Assembly: GCA_916048095.2 (NCBI GenBank) | Contig: OU696573.1 | Span: 7,837,806 to 7,901,805 of the forward strand | Direction of reading: 5' to 3' | Length of the DNA stretch: 64,000 nucleotides | Source: Sacculina carcini | Taxonomy: Eukaryota; Arthropoda; Thecostraca; Sacculinidae | Shown here: in pieces, positions 1 to 11,859 of the stretch | Numbering within the stretch: the stretch's first letter is position 1 | How the letters are laid out: each line of letters opens with the position of its first letter | Made by a program: the position numbers and the translations under genes | The notes under the pieces: model-generated | Database searches by the model: none | What the model saw: only the letters and a program-made list of their open reading frames with translations | Told to the model about the DNA's origin: nothing

Positions 1-3000
1 GTATGTATGTGCTTTTAAGTGGCTTGATTAAGAAATACAGAAAGTGAGTGTAGCTCGTATTGTGTCGATTGCGCATCTTGTGGTTATACGAACACCATAA
101 CTCCAACAACGTATGGCTAACAACGGCTATGAACAGAAGCCAATTGATCGTACAATACAGGACAGCTTGTGCAACTGCGTTGAATGGAAAAAAATCAGAG
201 AAACATCGACAATCAAGATTTATTACGAGAGCACCATATCTTATGCCAACCTAAGGAGCGAAAATCCACCTGGGTTGGCTCCGTTGCAATCGTTGGGTGA
301 TAATAATAAAAAGTATGACAATCGAGATGACAAGAAAAATCATCTATATATGCATCGATTGCCGCATGGCGGGTTTCGTGTGCTCTCAGCCGTGCAGTTT
401 TCTATGTTGGCAGTGACTGTGACACTATGCCCATGCAAAACTCACGCGAACCTTAGCATTTCCACTGTTGTGTTCAAATGCGTAATTGTCATTATTATCA
501 TCGATAGAAACGTACAGCCAACTGAAGAAGGCACCAAGTTACAAGTCATCATTGAATACAAAACAAGAAATGAAAAACAGCTGCCTTCCCAGGACCAGTA
601 TGTTACAGGAAGCCAATGTAGTGTACCAGCATACATGTACCACTGGTGACTGCAGTCGCCGAAAATCTCACTACATGGGCTACACGACAACAACGCTGCC
701 AAAACGCAGCTCAGGCCACCTCCAGGACGGAGCCATTGCCAGACATTACCGCCAGCAGCGTCACATCAATTTAGATAGAAAAACTATTGATGAGAATACT
801 GAAATCAAGAGCCGAGATAATGACATCCGTACGCTGAAGGTCATTGAAGCTGTTTTAATTCACACATTTAAGTGTAAAGTGGCATACTTCACCCACGTAT
901 GTCCTAGTAAGTGGTTTATCTCCTATTATGACAGCAGCTCTGGACGTGACTGTGTTGACCGATAAAGGAGCACTTTATGTCCTGTCAGCTGCAGTCCATT
1001 CACTGGGTCAATATGTCTCTAACATAAATATTAATCGCAGCTCAATCCGGAGGCATCAACAGAAGCATCGTAAACGCAAGTATGGCACTGAAGGAGGAAC
1101 TAAAGGGCCAAATCGGAATTTTTGTTCACTGTAATGGTAAACATATGCGAGGCCTGATGGCGAAACCAAATGTTGCCAGATTTACAATTTTGGTTTCAAG
1201 TAATGGAACTGAACAAATCGTCGACGTCCCGATACTGCCGATTAGAACAGGAAATGAAATTATTAAAGCAAAAATCGGAGCAAATAAAGATTGTGGTCTT
1301 ATTGAGGGTATCAGCGGAATATCATACGATAGGATAGCCTAGTACACTGGCCGGAACTGTTGAGCTTATGAGCATAGAGTATAGAGTATGTTACTCAACA
1401 ATCATTGACTTGTGGGCTTCTCAGGATGGATAATAAGAAATACAAAAGACGTAATATCAAAACTTTGTATTCAATATTCAAACATACAACTCCTTAAAGA
1501 GGCTCAAGCAAAACTACGTTTTTCAGAAAAAACAATTTTAAAGAAAATATATGTCTAGCCTATGCATTTACAGGAAACCTCGCACCCCTAGAAACTAGTA
1601 TCGCATCCCCTAGAGGTGCGATCATCCAGGTTAATAACCCCTGATGTATTGCCAAATCAACGGACTCAAGTGGCTGATCGGTGTCCAGTGTTGTTATTGC
1701 GCTCATGAGGAGTGAGAAAGCGGCTCAACTGCTTCTACTGAAAGTGGAACCATTCGACGATCACTGCCGTTGCTGCTGACCGAGGCAATGAAATACAACA
1801 ACGTGAGCAACAACAAATTTGTTAACGTGTTTGTTACTCAAGCGGCTCCCTATGTGAAAATGGCGGCCAGTGGACTGAAGGTTTTTGCAAGAGCGTAGCA
1901 TATCGCGTACAAGTATCATATATTGCAAAGGTGTTGCGAAGAAGTCCTGTCGCTTCCCCAGCGCTTGTCGGTCTATTTCATGTGGCAAAATGTTGTTCCT
2001 GAAAGCCCCCAAGCATTCAGCTATGGAAAAAATAGCTCCCATAATACGGCTGCCACTGAAACCTGTACTCACAAGAGACAAGATATGTTCACCGTACAAA
2101 CAATCGCCGGTCTAATGTAGGTAGAATATTCACATATGACAAATTTATTAAGTCAATTCAGAACAAATCAGTGCAAACCCTCTTGTCTTAGTAAAACACA
2201 CATTTTGATTAGCCCCGCGATATTAGTTCATTAGAACAAACACCATTGGTGTCCGCATTGACAGAGTCGGAGTCCGCTATACAATGCATAAATCAATTTT
2301 CTGGTGAAAATGGGTGTGATGTAGAGGCGAGGCTGAGAGGTGCACTAGAAGGACATTAATGTTTTGTAAAACTACAAACAATTTAAGGTCATTGAAGGGA
2401 ATAACGTTTGGATTGTATCATATTCAGATCCACCTATTCTTCCACACTTTATATATGTTCCAATCATGTCTATAAAAATTTTAAAAACTGTTTCGTTCTT
2501 CAAGTATCTGCTCTCCGATCATAGACAATATTAGACTTTTTTAAAACTCGAAATAATGTTGGAAATTAATATGTTATCAAAATGATTTTTAAATATTCAT
2601 ATTCATCTCCAGATTACTAAATGTCTATATTTGTCTATTCTGCTATATTATTGAGTACATTTTCCTGCTTATTTTGTACTTTTAATGTTTCAACATCCCG
2701 TGTGTAATTTTATTTTCATTATAGCCGGTGTTGATCCGTGTCAGAGGGTATTTGACTGATTACGACGCCGAGGTCAAAACCAATATAACCTTACTGTCAT
2801 TCACGTATAATGAGATACATTAATGCATTGGTGACGACGACAATGCCTATTACCAAGCTTGAGCGAGAAAAAACGATAAAAAACGGAAAACTCAGAGAAC
2901 CAACCAGCTATATGCTATGCCCATTGGCTTATTCATAGAGAATCCTCGTGGCACGTCATAACGCATCAAAACGCATCGCTTTCGCCAATATATGGTCATT

Positions 3001-3880
3001 CGATACCAGCTGGGTATTCTACTCGTCGAACACTATATACGTCGGTCAATCAAACACGCATATATTCGCTCGATGCCAGAGCATAGCAGTATGATCTATG
3101 TAGAAAGAAAAACGTCACCTCTAGAAATGGGTCGATTTTGTGCGGATTGTGCAAATGTGTGTACTTTATGTGCCAGAACCAGATTTTGCAAACAAATCTC
3201 AATCGAATTGTATGTTAGAATTATACATCACTGTTTTCCTGTAGGTCGATGCCTGCTGTGTTAGTCGCTTCTTTGAGGTTGAAGGTGTTCAGCGTTGGGC
3301 TATTCAAGTGAAGATAATTTGAGTCGCGACCTGTGATTGGTTCGATGGTGGTCACGTGACACTAGCGACACCAGACATTCGCTTGCCACATTGACACGTG
3401 TCAGTTCTTTGTTTTGGCTCGTGACCAAATTCGGTGTACACTTGTCGCGCTAGCAAGTCGTTACTAGCATTTCATCAGTTCGTGTGACGCTTGGTTGATC
3501 GTTTGTACTATCAAAAGCATAATTTGTCCTGTGATAATTCGGTTCCTCAAATAATTTCCTATAATTTTCATAAATATTGCTGAGTTCATTATAGCACGTG
3601 GTTTCGCACCCTTCGGCCATTACAGAGTGTATCATCTAAAAAAGTCGTACACTCAACATATGCAGACGACTCACCGGAAAATTGACTTCGGAAGCCAAGG
3701 TGAGATAAAGTCACAGCTACTCTCAGTCAAGGTGAGATAATGAGGCAGTTTATTCTTATTAAACCCAACACTACTTTGCCGCCCTGTACAATGTCACATT
3801 GTGTCAGTGTCGTTCTGCGAATTATCGATAGGTTTTTATCTAGGAATTAATGGGAGTTGAGGGAAACCAGTTAAAGGTTT
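1..3880. other. No recognisable gene
   Basis: I recognise no gene family in this stretch. Open frames of 60-180 codons occur on both strands (for example 113-649 plus, 1082-1342 plus, 1761-2099 minus, 2992-3264 plus), but none shows a known motif and several overlap on opposite strands. The 86-codon frame at 1082-1342 is the most protein-like by composition, yet I cannot place it. A perfect 12-bp palindrome TGACACGTGTCA with an E-box core lies at 3392-3403. Single-copy intergenic or intronic DNA is the simplest reading. Confidence 0.5.
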
Positions 3881-3883
3881 ACA

Positions 3884-4476
3884 CTAGAAGGACCGGAGCA
3901 GTCAATTGACGGCTATTCAAATTTCAGTCTCAAGTATATTTTTACTGGTTAGAGTTACATACTTATATTTTCCTTACTTTCATTTTTTTGGTAAAATGAA
4001 CATATTGACAAAATATTAGTTGTCTAGCATTAATCGTTTTTTCTACAGAGACAAAACTACCTAGAGCCGAAACTGCCTAGGACCAGAGCCGTCAATTGAC
4101 GGCTGTAATTTGGGATGGTTTTTTGGCAATTTTTTCCCGCACTTGTTCATCCGTATATATATATATATATATATATACATTCGAAATATTTAGACAACGC
4201 TGAACCTAGTGGTGCTAACAATGTTATAATCTAAATATTATGGGTCGTAAATGTAAGTTGAAAAGTACAAGTTTACCGTATCAAGAAAAACGTGCACATT
4301 TGCCTCAATATACTTGTACATTGTTAGTACATTTTTCTCGCAATTTAACAAACACCATTCAATAGATCAGCGTAACATATTTGTAATGGTATATAATTTG
4401 TTATAATTTCATTCATATTAAGTTTAAAAAAATATAGATTCCTAGAAGATTTGTATACAGTCAAGTGACGGCTGCC
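3884..4476 (+). repeat. Three spaced copies of a palindromic subterminal-type motif
   Basis: A motif of the form CTAG(AA)G-ACC-GAGC-GTCAATTGACGGCT occurs three times in the same orientation, at about 3884-3920, 4075-4109 and 4438-4476. The middle copy contains the perfect 18-bp palindrome AGCCGTCAATTGACGGCT (4087-4104); the first has one mismatch and the third is more diverged. Repeated terminal motifs of this style are known in piggyBac-like transposons, so this may be the end of such an element. No TTAA duplication borders it and no partner end is seen, so that assignment is only inference. Confidence 0.4.
4154..4177. repeat. (TA)n microsatellite
   Basis: A pure TA dinucleotide run of about 24 bp lies between the second and third copies of the palindromic motif. 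Confidence 0.9.
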
Positions 4477-4539
4477 CACGTTGTTTTACATTTTCGACTC
4501 TATAAAATGCATGAAGCATTTGAAATATGTATTATATTT

Positions 4540-4758
4540 ATAATACATGGTACACAGAAACAGTTTTACATGAGGGACCGTTACTCTGGTAAAGAATTAC
4601 ACCCCAGGTGCAGCTATGAACATGTAAGACATATTTTGGTGCTGCCAAGCAAACGCAAGCTGCAGGACATCACTCCATTTATTGGCAATGATATGGTGAT
4701 AAGGGAACTGCTTGTCAAAGTGAAGACTAAAACAGACGAACGTATTTTCTCTATATAG
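4540..4758 (+). pseudogene. Possible P-superfamily transposase fragment
   Basis: The frame ending at 4758 encodes about 70 residues with the pattern SYEHVRHILVLPSKRKLQD. This resembles the segment before the catalytic core of P/THAP9-type transposases, where an S-x-Y-x-x-(I/V/L)-R block is followed by an LPS box. The P element at 13387-15530 has the comparable block SAYKVIRRSGLIILPSTKK. No catalytic residues remain and the frame ends in a stop, so if correct this is a short relic. The match is by eye over few residues; a chance open frame is the alternative. Confidence 0.33.
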
Positions 4759-5344
4759 CTCAAGTACAGATTTAGCAGTGTTGTATTTTCGGTAGGATTC
4801 CGAGTAGTACAGCACTGAATAGCAGCAACAATCGCCTCCGCTCGAGGACGCATGACATCGGGCCGTGCACGTCCTGTGTTTAGTAGTCCTTGGCCTTATG
4901 TTATATGCATTTGCTGCTCGGAAAATGTGACCGAAAAAGACAATGTCGCGTCGTGTAGATCAAGCGTTAACATTCATTTCCACACTGTTGATGCTGATGA
5001 CTGGTTTATTACACACAGACAGAATCAGACAGCAGAGTATACTACAATAGTGTGTAATGCGAGCTTTAACTCGCCGCTGGTCATGCACACCCCGCATGTG
5101 AATAATGCATGGATAGCATTATCATAGCAATACATAGAACAAATAGTGTGTCTTGAGTGACAGATGTCATCCAATTATAACAATTACATGCGTATGGAAT
5201 CATATTTACAGCGAAGTGTGACAAATATCAATTGTTGCAGACCCGCATGAAAATACTGTATACATCACACTGTGTGTCAGCTCCAGTGTACGCTCCAGCT
5301 TCAGAGTCGCTTCATCCGCCATCGAAGAGGACCAGCTGTTTTCA
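4759..5344. other. Unassigned; probable 3' flank of the minus-strand LINE
   Basis: No coding signal is recognised. The part next to 5345 is expected to hold the 3' UTR of the minus-strand LINE described next, but no poly(A) or simple-repeat tail marks its end. Confidence 0.4.
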
Positions 5345-8300
5345 TCACGCGCAACAGCAGTTCTGCTGGAGTGTGACGAACCAGTACGGCTGCTTGGATG
5401 CGCGACTGCTCAGAACGTCGCTGTTACTCGAGTGATAACAGTAGTTCGGTTGTGTCCGGAGACTCACTGTTAGCGGGCATGACAGCAGATTGTGTTGCAG
5501 TGGGTGTTGCGTGGTCACCCCGCAATGCTCGCACTGTTCTCCTTCGTATTTGTTGCCCAGCTCCTTCCGTGTGCTGAAACCTACTATGAGTCGCTGTAGT
5601 AGCACTCCATCACACCTGGGACTCTGATAGCTAACCGGGAGCGCTTGATAGTTTGTTGAGAGAGCGTACCAGACCACTTGTTTCTTCACGGTCTCCAAGC
5701 GTTTGTGGCCAGTGTGAGAAAGGCGGTGTGCGACCTGATTGATCTTTGCCTTGACAATTGATAGATTTGGCGGAATGTACATGGTCGGCTGTGATGCTGC
5801 GGCACCTCGTTTTGTAGCTGCATCCGCCATTTCGTTTCCTCGAGTGCCGGCATGGCTAAGAATTAAGAGAAATTTCACGAATATCCGCTTCATAGTCAGT
5901 CCTGAACTATCTAGAAAACTCGCGCTAGAAATATCTGATGATTCTTGTATTTTCTCTAGAGCAAGGTGCCGCATCTCTTCCACAGTGCATCGAGTTTTGG
6001 TCGCTGTTAGCTGAGCTGCGAGAAAGTCGGTTGCTTAAGGCGTCCATGGTGCTGGTCGTAGGAATGTTCCGTTTGAGCAACCCACACTTCCTATCAACTC
6101 ACCGTCTGATAGGAATGAGTGCATGACTCGTATCACTTGTTGTAACCACGGGCTGTAGCCGACCGCATTGCGACTATGTCTGACTGCACGTAGCAGTTTT
6201 TGTTGTAGAGCACTCTTTGGGTGTCGGTGCAGAGAGGCAACGATGCAACACGCCACCAGTTGCTGGCCTCGGATTCTGATTTTGAGAGACACTAGGTGAC
6301 GCTCGTTCTGCATGCTAAAGGCGCTTGTCCATCGCGGTGCTCCCAATATAGTTCTCATTGCAGTGTTTTGGACCACTTCCAGTCGCTCTTCTTGTGTCTC
6401 TGATAGTGACATAAGGACTAGTGTACTGTAATCGATTAAAGATCGATTTGCCTGCACGTATAAAAGGCTTAGAATGGTGTAGGTGGCCCCTGCTGCTGGG
6501 CGGGGCATTGCTTCCATGACACTCAGCCTAGTCTGTGCACTCTGTCTCAAGTAGGTCACCTGTTTTGAAAAATTTAGCCTTTTGTCCAACCACTCTCCAA
6601 GGTATTGGTAGCAATCGACCCAATATAACCCTGAGTCTTGAATGTGCAGCTGCAGTGGAGGATTGCGCTTTTTCGCCATCGTGCACGTGATTTCGCTGCG
6701 GAGATTTTTAGTCCCAGTTCGTCACCCTTTTCGTGGATTATATCTAATGCATTTTGTGCTTTGTTGACTTTACTACCTCGTCCTGTAACCAACAGTGCGA
6801 GGTCATCTGCATAACTCAGGAGGGCTACACCATTTTGGAAAGGCAAAGTGACAAGTTGCTCCATCAAAATGTTGACCAAAAACAGCTAAGTATGCCCCCC
6901 GTGGAGTTCCATTTTCAAAGCACTTGAAAAACGAGTGTTCCCCTTGGTAAAAAGCTCTACCTCGTCGTTGATTGATATAATCATCTAGCCAAGTCACCAT
7001 TTTGACGCGAACACCCTTTTGGACTAGCGCGTGAATGATGACACGGGCACTGGGCAGCTCAAATGCCTTTTCGAAATCCAAAATTACAATAATTGCGTTG
7101 ATGTGGTTTATCTGGTTCAACATTGTGAGGAAGCAATGTGCAGTACTCACTTCACGTGTGTAGCCACCATTATACGGGTGCAAGTCGTTGACTCTCCAGC
7201 GAAGACGCGTGAGCACCATTGTCTCTGCTGTCTTAGCTGTGCAGCTCAGTAATGAGATACGTCTAATTTTACTTGAATCTCCCGATTCCGGTATCGGCTT
7301 GATTTATTCTTCCTTCTATACTTGTGGCAGGCGGCCAGTTTCCCACAGAGCATTTAATGTAGCCAAAAAAGCAAAGTATCCCGCTGGTCCCATATTTATT
7401 ATCATTGAATATGTGACACGGTCAGTTCCGGGTGCAGTGTCCCTGCTTCTTTTCTTGGCGCGTTCCAATTCTCCATGGATAAAAGCTTGGTCCACTTCGT
7501 CCTGCTTCCCCTGCAGCGTTCCGGAAGACCTCTTGTCGTATAGGTCGCAGGAAATCATGACGCATTTGCTTTGACAGTGGTAGTTGTGTACTTGAGCTTC
7601 GGGAAGAGAATTCGTTAATCAATGCTTCAGCTTCGCGCTTCGGCTGTGGATGAGCTGGTGGGCGTTTGGTCACAATTCCGCAGGCTGTCTTGATATTCTT
7701 CCATAGTTGTGTCAGTGATGTATGATCGCTGAAAGAAGAGCACCACTGCAGCCATTTGGCCTCCTTGGCTTCTAACGACACCTGTCGTGCGCGGGTCACA
7801 ACGTCTTGTAGTAATTTTCGGGTCGTTCGAGTTGGATTCTTTTTGTGGAATTTCCTGTGAAGGTTTACAGCATGGTTAAGCTTCCGAACATTTTCATTGT
7901 AGAACCACCAGTCTGCGCGGTGGTGTTTAGCGGCAGAATAAGTTGGTATTGCATCCTCGAACGCCTTCTCAATGGCTGCCGTCAGATCGTGTTCGCTCTG
8001 ATTAAAGTCGTCAGGCAGGCGATACGCTGTCCACCATGTTTCTAGGAAGCTTTGAAACTGTAACCAGTTTGCTCTCTTTATGCTCCATAAGGGACAAGGA
8101 GGCAGTATTGATGGCACTCCAGACAAGGTGGTGAGGGTAGCAAAGTGGTCGCTAGTGAGAGTAAGATGTACGCACCAGTGGACAGCAGCCGTCAGGCTGC
8201 GAGATACCATCGTGAAGTCCAGTCGACCACTTCGTATATGTGTCGCTTCTCCAGTATTGAGGAGACATATATCATCTATCTCATCAAGTAGATGAACCAG

Positions 8301-8771
8301 ATGTCTCCCAGTCTCTTTCTCTGGAGAATCTGATTGCTGACAGTGAAATTGCGCATTAAAGTTGCCCTTAACAATGAGGTTGGTATGACAGGAGACTGCC
8401 AACAGCTCCCCGACATCCAGATCACTCCTCTGGCTTCGGTAGACGTTGTAAATTAAGATTGGAAAACCGGCTGACTGCAGCTCTACTGATACACTTTCTA
8501 CTCCTTCCCCACAAGATATGGGGCATGTGACAACCCGATGGGGGAATGCGTTTCTTACTATTGTCGTGCAACCGCGTTTAACTTCTGAGGCCGGATATGA
8601 GTCGACTGTGAATCCGGTTATTTGTCACACATCATCACGCTTAGCTAGCGTCTCTTGTAGTGCAGCAACGTCAATATATTATTGATTGATGCCCTTAAGA
8701 ACCAGGTGTTTCTTGATTCTCAGTCCTTGAACATTCCACTGGATAATGTTAGCACTGCGGGAGCTGACCAT
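5345..8771 (-). pseudogene. Decayed non-LTR retrotransposon ORF2: endonuclease, RT and RNase H
   Basis: Read on the minus strand, fragments lie in the canonical order of an RNase H-bearing LINE (I/R1/Jockey superfamily). A likely start codon at 8771 is followed by the AP-endonuclease opening IIQWNVQGLR and catalytic LQETLAKR (near 8740-8650). Next come PILIYNVYR, the GNFNAQ block and the SDHFATL histidine motif (about 8460-8160). RT blocks follow: DTAPGTDRV (near 7440), ILDFEKAFE (near 7080), NGTPRGAY, and the catalytic box SYADDLALL (near 6810). RNase H has AGTRGNEMADAATKRG (near 5850), and the C-terminus has a CEHCG...H...C zinc-type motif (near 5520). At least two in-frame stops in the endonuclease and several frame changes make it inactive. 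The span equals about 1,140 codons, normal for the family. No ORF1 was found upstream. Confidence 0.9.
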
Positions 8772-9498
8772 TTGCTACGTCCTATCAATGCCATCAACAC
8801 AGATCATCGTGGTGCGCAATTTCCCCTGGTGTGCTCTGCATTGATGCACTGTGGTACGCCTCTGAAATAATTGTCACTGTTTCATCACATAGTGTTCCAC
8901 ACTGTTCGTCCCTCGGTCGTGATAAGATATCAGATTTGAATTCATTTACTCTTTTGATACACATTACTACACTCTTTTGATACTCTTTTGGTATATTATA
9001 ATTCACTTGCTCTTTAGTGTCTAGGCTACACTTCCGTAGTCCAGGATACACTTCCGATTAATCTGTCACCTTCCCATTTTCCCTACATGATCCTCGGAGT
9101 TCCCTTCATAAAGGAGTTGCTCCTCGGCTGGAATTTCCTCGTGTGAACGATTCAGCCGATTCGCTGGCACTGGCTTGTTAGTATTGTGCGCGAGAATTAT
9201 TTAAACAGAAACATAATGGAGCTGGAAAGCGCCCACGCCCAGTAAATGGATGAATCCATAGACGAATCCACATCGGTATCAAATGACACTTTAATTGTAC
9301 TCCTCTTCACTCCTATTCTCTTTTTCTCCATATATCGCCTGGCTTGCACTTACAGCAGTAAACATTCAAGTTTATGGCTGCCTTAGCGATGCTCGCTCAA
9401 ACGCGAATGCACATGCGCACATACACACACCACTTCCTTTCGATTGATCAAGCAGTCCTTCAAGTGTCAGTGATGTCATTTCGATTGATCAAGCAGAA
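8772..9498. other. Unassigned spacer with an 18-bp direct repeat
   Basis: No gene is recognised. The 18-mer TTTCGATTGATCAAGCAG occurs twice, at 9438-9455 and 9479-9496, with a 41-bp offset, immediately before the first recognisable codons of LINE C. A short minus-strand frame (8794-9051) lies where an ORF1 of the preceding LINE could be, but it shows no ORF1 features. Confidence 0.45.
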
Positions 9499-11466
9499 AT
9501 GGCATTTGGATTGTTCTATAGTAAATTAATGGATATATTTAATAGCAGCTTACCAATGCAAAAAATTCAAAAAACAAAAAAGAAGTTAACTATTCCCTAT
9601 ATAACTAGGAATTTGAACGAATGCATAGCAGAGAAGAACAGACTTAAAAGAATTTCCAAACAATGGCAAGTAACTTACTTATAACCCTACAAAAAATATA
9701 GAAATAAATCAGTGACAATCTTAAGAAATGCAAGAAAATAAACATTACAAAGATAAACTAATAGAAAACAACAAGAGCCCTAAGAAATTATAGTCAATTC
9801 AAAATTCGCCCATGGGAAGAAATTTGGAAAAATCACAAAATATAGTACTGAATCCGCCGTGCCCAGGCACGGCAGCCGAATTCAATTCACATTGCCTCAG
9901 ACACTCAGCAAATGACACAGAAGTGAATACGGGCTATAGAGCCTTTGTAAAAGAGTCCCCAACTCTCTCCATGTATATGCCTCCTACAAACATAGCTGAA
10001 GTAAACCAAGTACTGTGCTCACTTAAGTCCAATTTTGCAGGATATGACGACATACCACCCAAAATTATCGCATCCGTTTCCACACACATTGCAATTCCGC
10101 TCACTCATCTTACCAATCTATCCATCAGAGAGGGGTATATTCCTGATGAATTGAAAGTTGCCAAAGTTCTACCGATATTTAAGTCTGGAGATAAGTAAAT
10201 GATACACAATTACCGTCCCATATCAATTCTTCCTGCTTTTCACAAAGTTTACGAAAACGTCATCAATAACCGACTATGTACATTTCTTGAAAAAACAGTT
10301 TATTATCGAGTTAGTAATTTGGCTTTCGTGCAAATCGATATACTGAGCATGCAATAATGAGTTCTACTAGCCAAGTTTACAAGCACCTAGAGAATAAAGA
10401 ATATCCAGTTGGCATATTCCTTGATCTTTCAAAGGTGTTTGACAGCCTTAATCATGATATTTTACTGAAAAAGCTGAAGCACATGGGTATCAGAGGTGTT
10501 TGTCTTCAGCTATCCAAAGACTACTTGAGGAATCGTAAACAATACATAATATGCAGCAATGGGAAATCAACGGTACAACAGATAGAAAGGGGAGTTCCCC
10601 AGGGATCAATACTGGGACCAACCTTATTTCACATCTATATTAATGATATTATTAATGTTAATGACAAATCTCACTACACGCTATACGCAGATGACACGAC
10701 ATTATTACACAGTGAGGATTCATCAGACGGGATACAAAACACTCTCACGATTGAGCCGGAAAAATCAATAAATGGGCTCAAGCAAACCAATTGTAGCTGA
10801 ATATAGCCAAAACAAGGTGTTTATTATTCAAAAACCGATCAATGCAATAGAATGTTCCACAAATAACAATAGGAAATAACATCATAACTACAGTGAGCAA
10901 TACTAAATTTCTGGGTGGGAACATCGATTAAAACCCAAATTGGAGAGGACAGATCAGAGATGTGAACGCCAAAGTGGCAAAAATCACAGGAATTATCTAT
11001 CGTACAAGGTGTAATTTAACCAATGATGTTATGATGAGCCTATATTCCTCTCTGTTTTATCTATATATGACTTATTGTGTATCCATTCCAGCAAATACCT
11101 GGCCATCCTTCCTGAATAGAATACAGATTGCACAGAATATATTGTTAGATGCATCTTTTTTATGAAAAATATGATTCTACAAAGGGAATATATAGTAGCC
11201 AGAAGATACTGTCATTCAATCAAGTTCGAATATATTTTTCAATGCTACTCATTCACAGGTCGCAGGGGCCAGAACCATTATTTGAAATAGTAGTGTATGA
11301 TTCAGCAACACGTGCATGCAACATCAACTTATCAGTTCTGAAATATAGAACTGAGCTATGTATACATCTCATTATGTATAATCGGCCGATAACCTCTAAT
11401 AACTTGCCCATTGAAATAAAAAAACTGCTAATCAATGGAAAATACAAATATTTAAATACAAATTAA
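9499..11466 (+). pseudogene. LINE C: 5'-truncated, decayed LINE reverse transcriptase
   Basis: Three frames together give an RT and C-terminal region of a Jockey/CR1-type LINE. 9499-9684 matches the linker before RT. 9812-10198 carries NFAGYDDIPPKII and ends with the VLPIFKSGDK block. 10357-10800 carries the LDLSKVFDSLNHDILL motif A, RGVPQGSILGPTLF, and the catalytic YADDTTLLH. The frames at 10962-11466 correspond to the thumb and C-terminus. Frames change at about 9700, 10200 and 10800, and the endonuclease domain is missing, so the copy is 5' truncated and inactive. The aspartates of the YADD box are preserved. Confidence 0.87.
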
Positions 11467-11859
11467 ATTCACACCTTATTAAATCAATAATACCAAACGA
11501 TGTATGCGCTAGTATGTAATATCGCTTGATTGCTTATATATAACAATGTGTGTGTGCGAGCGTGCATGTAATTGTTTGTTTATGAATTGTATGTCGTTTG
11601 AAACTCTTGCGCTTGCTGAGTGCAATATGTGAAATAATGTGATGTTTGCGGTAAATTGTTAGTGTGTCAATATATATAATATCGTTGTTAATTATTATGA
11701 TGTGTCCATCCAGGAGCCTTGGCCCGACGGGCTATTCTACATTTTTGCATTATTGTGTGTTTCATGTTGAATTCATTGCTGTACAGAGGCAAAATACACT
11801 TCTTACTTACTTCTTACACACATACACACACACATTGTTATATTGTGATTTTGATTACC
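11467..11859 (+). other. LINE C 3' UTR and tail, then a CA-rich tract
   Basis: After the last LINE C codon the sequence is AT-rich. Near 11712-11740 it contains a GC hairpin (GCCCGACGGGC), followed by CTTACTTACTTCTTAC at about 11798-11816, which looks like a short tandem LINE tail. It then becomes an ACAY-type tract at 11815-11834. That tract is the left boundary of LINE A. The limits of the UTR are inferred, not proven. Confidence 0.45.

Noticed and set aside
113-649. 178-codon plus-strand frame as a gene
   Set aside because: Overlaps frames on both strands, no known motif, biased composition typical of random AT-rich sequence.
3450-3635. 61-codon minus-strand frame behind a TTTTTTAG acceptor-like site, as a possible last exon of the arrestin gene
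   Set aside because: No arrestin C-domain or PPxY motif, and it would need an intron of about 27 kb; unsupported.
4981-5010. CTGATGACTGG as a hammerhead core
   Set aside because: No stem II or GAAA follows.
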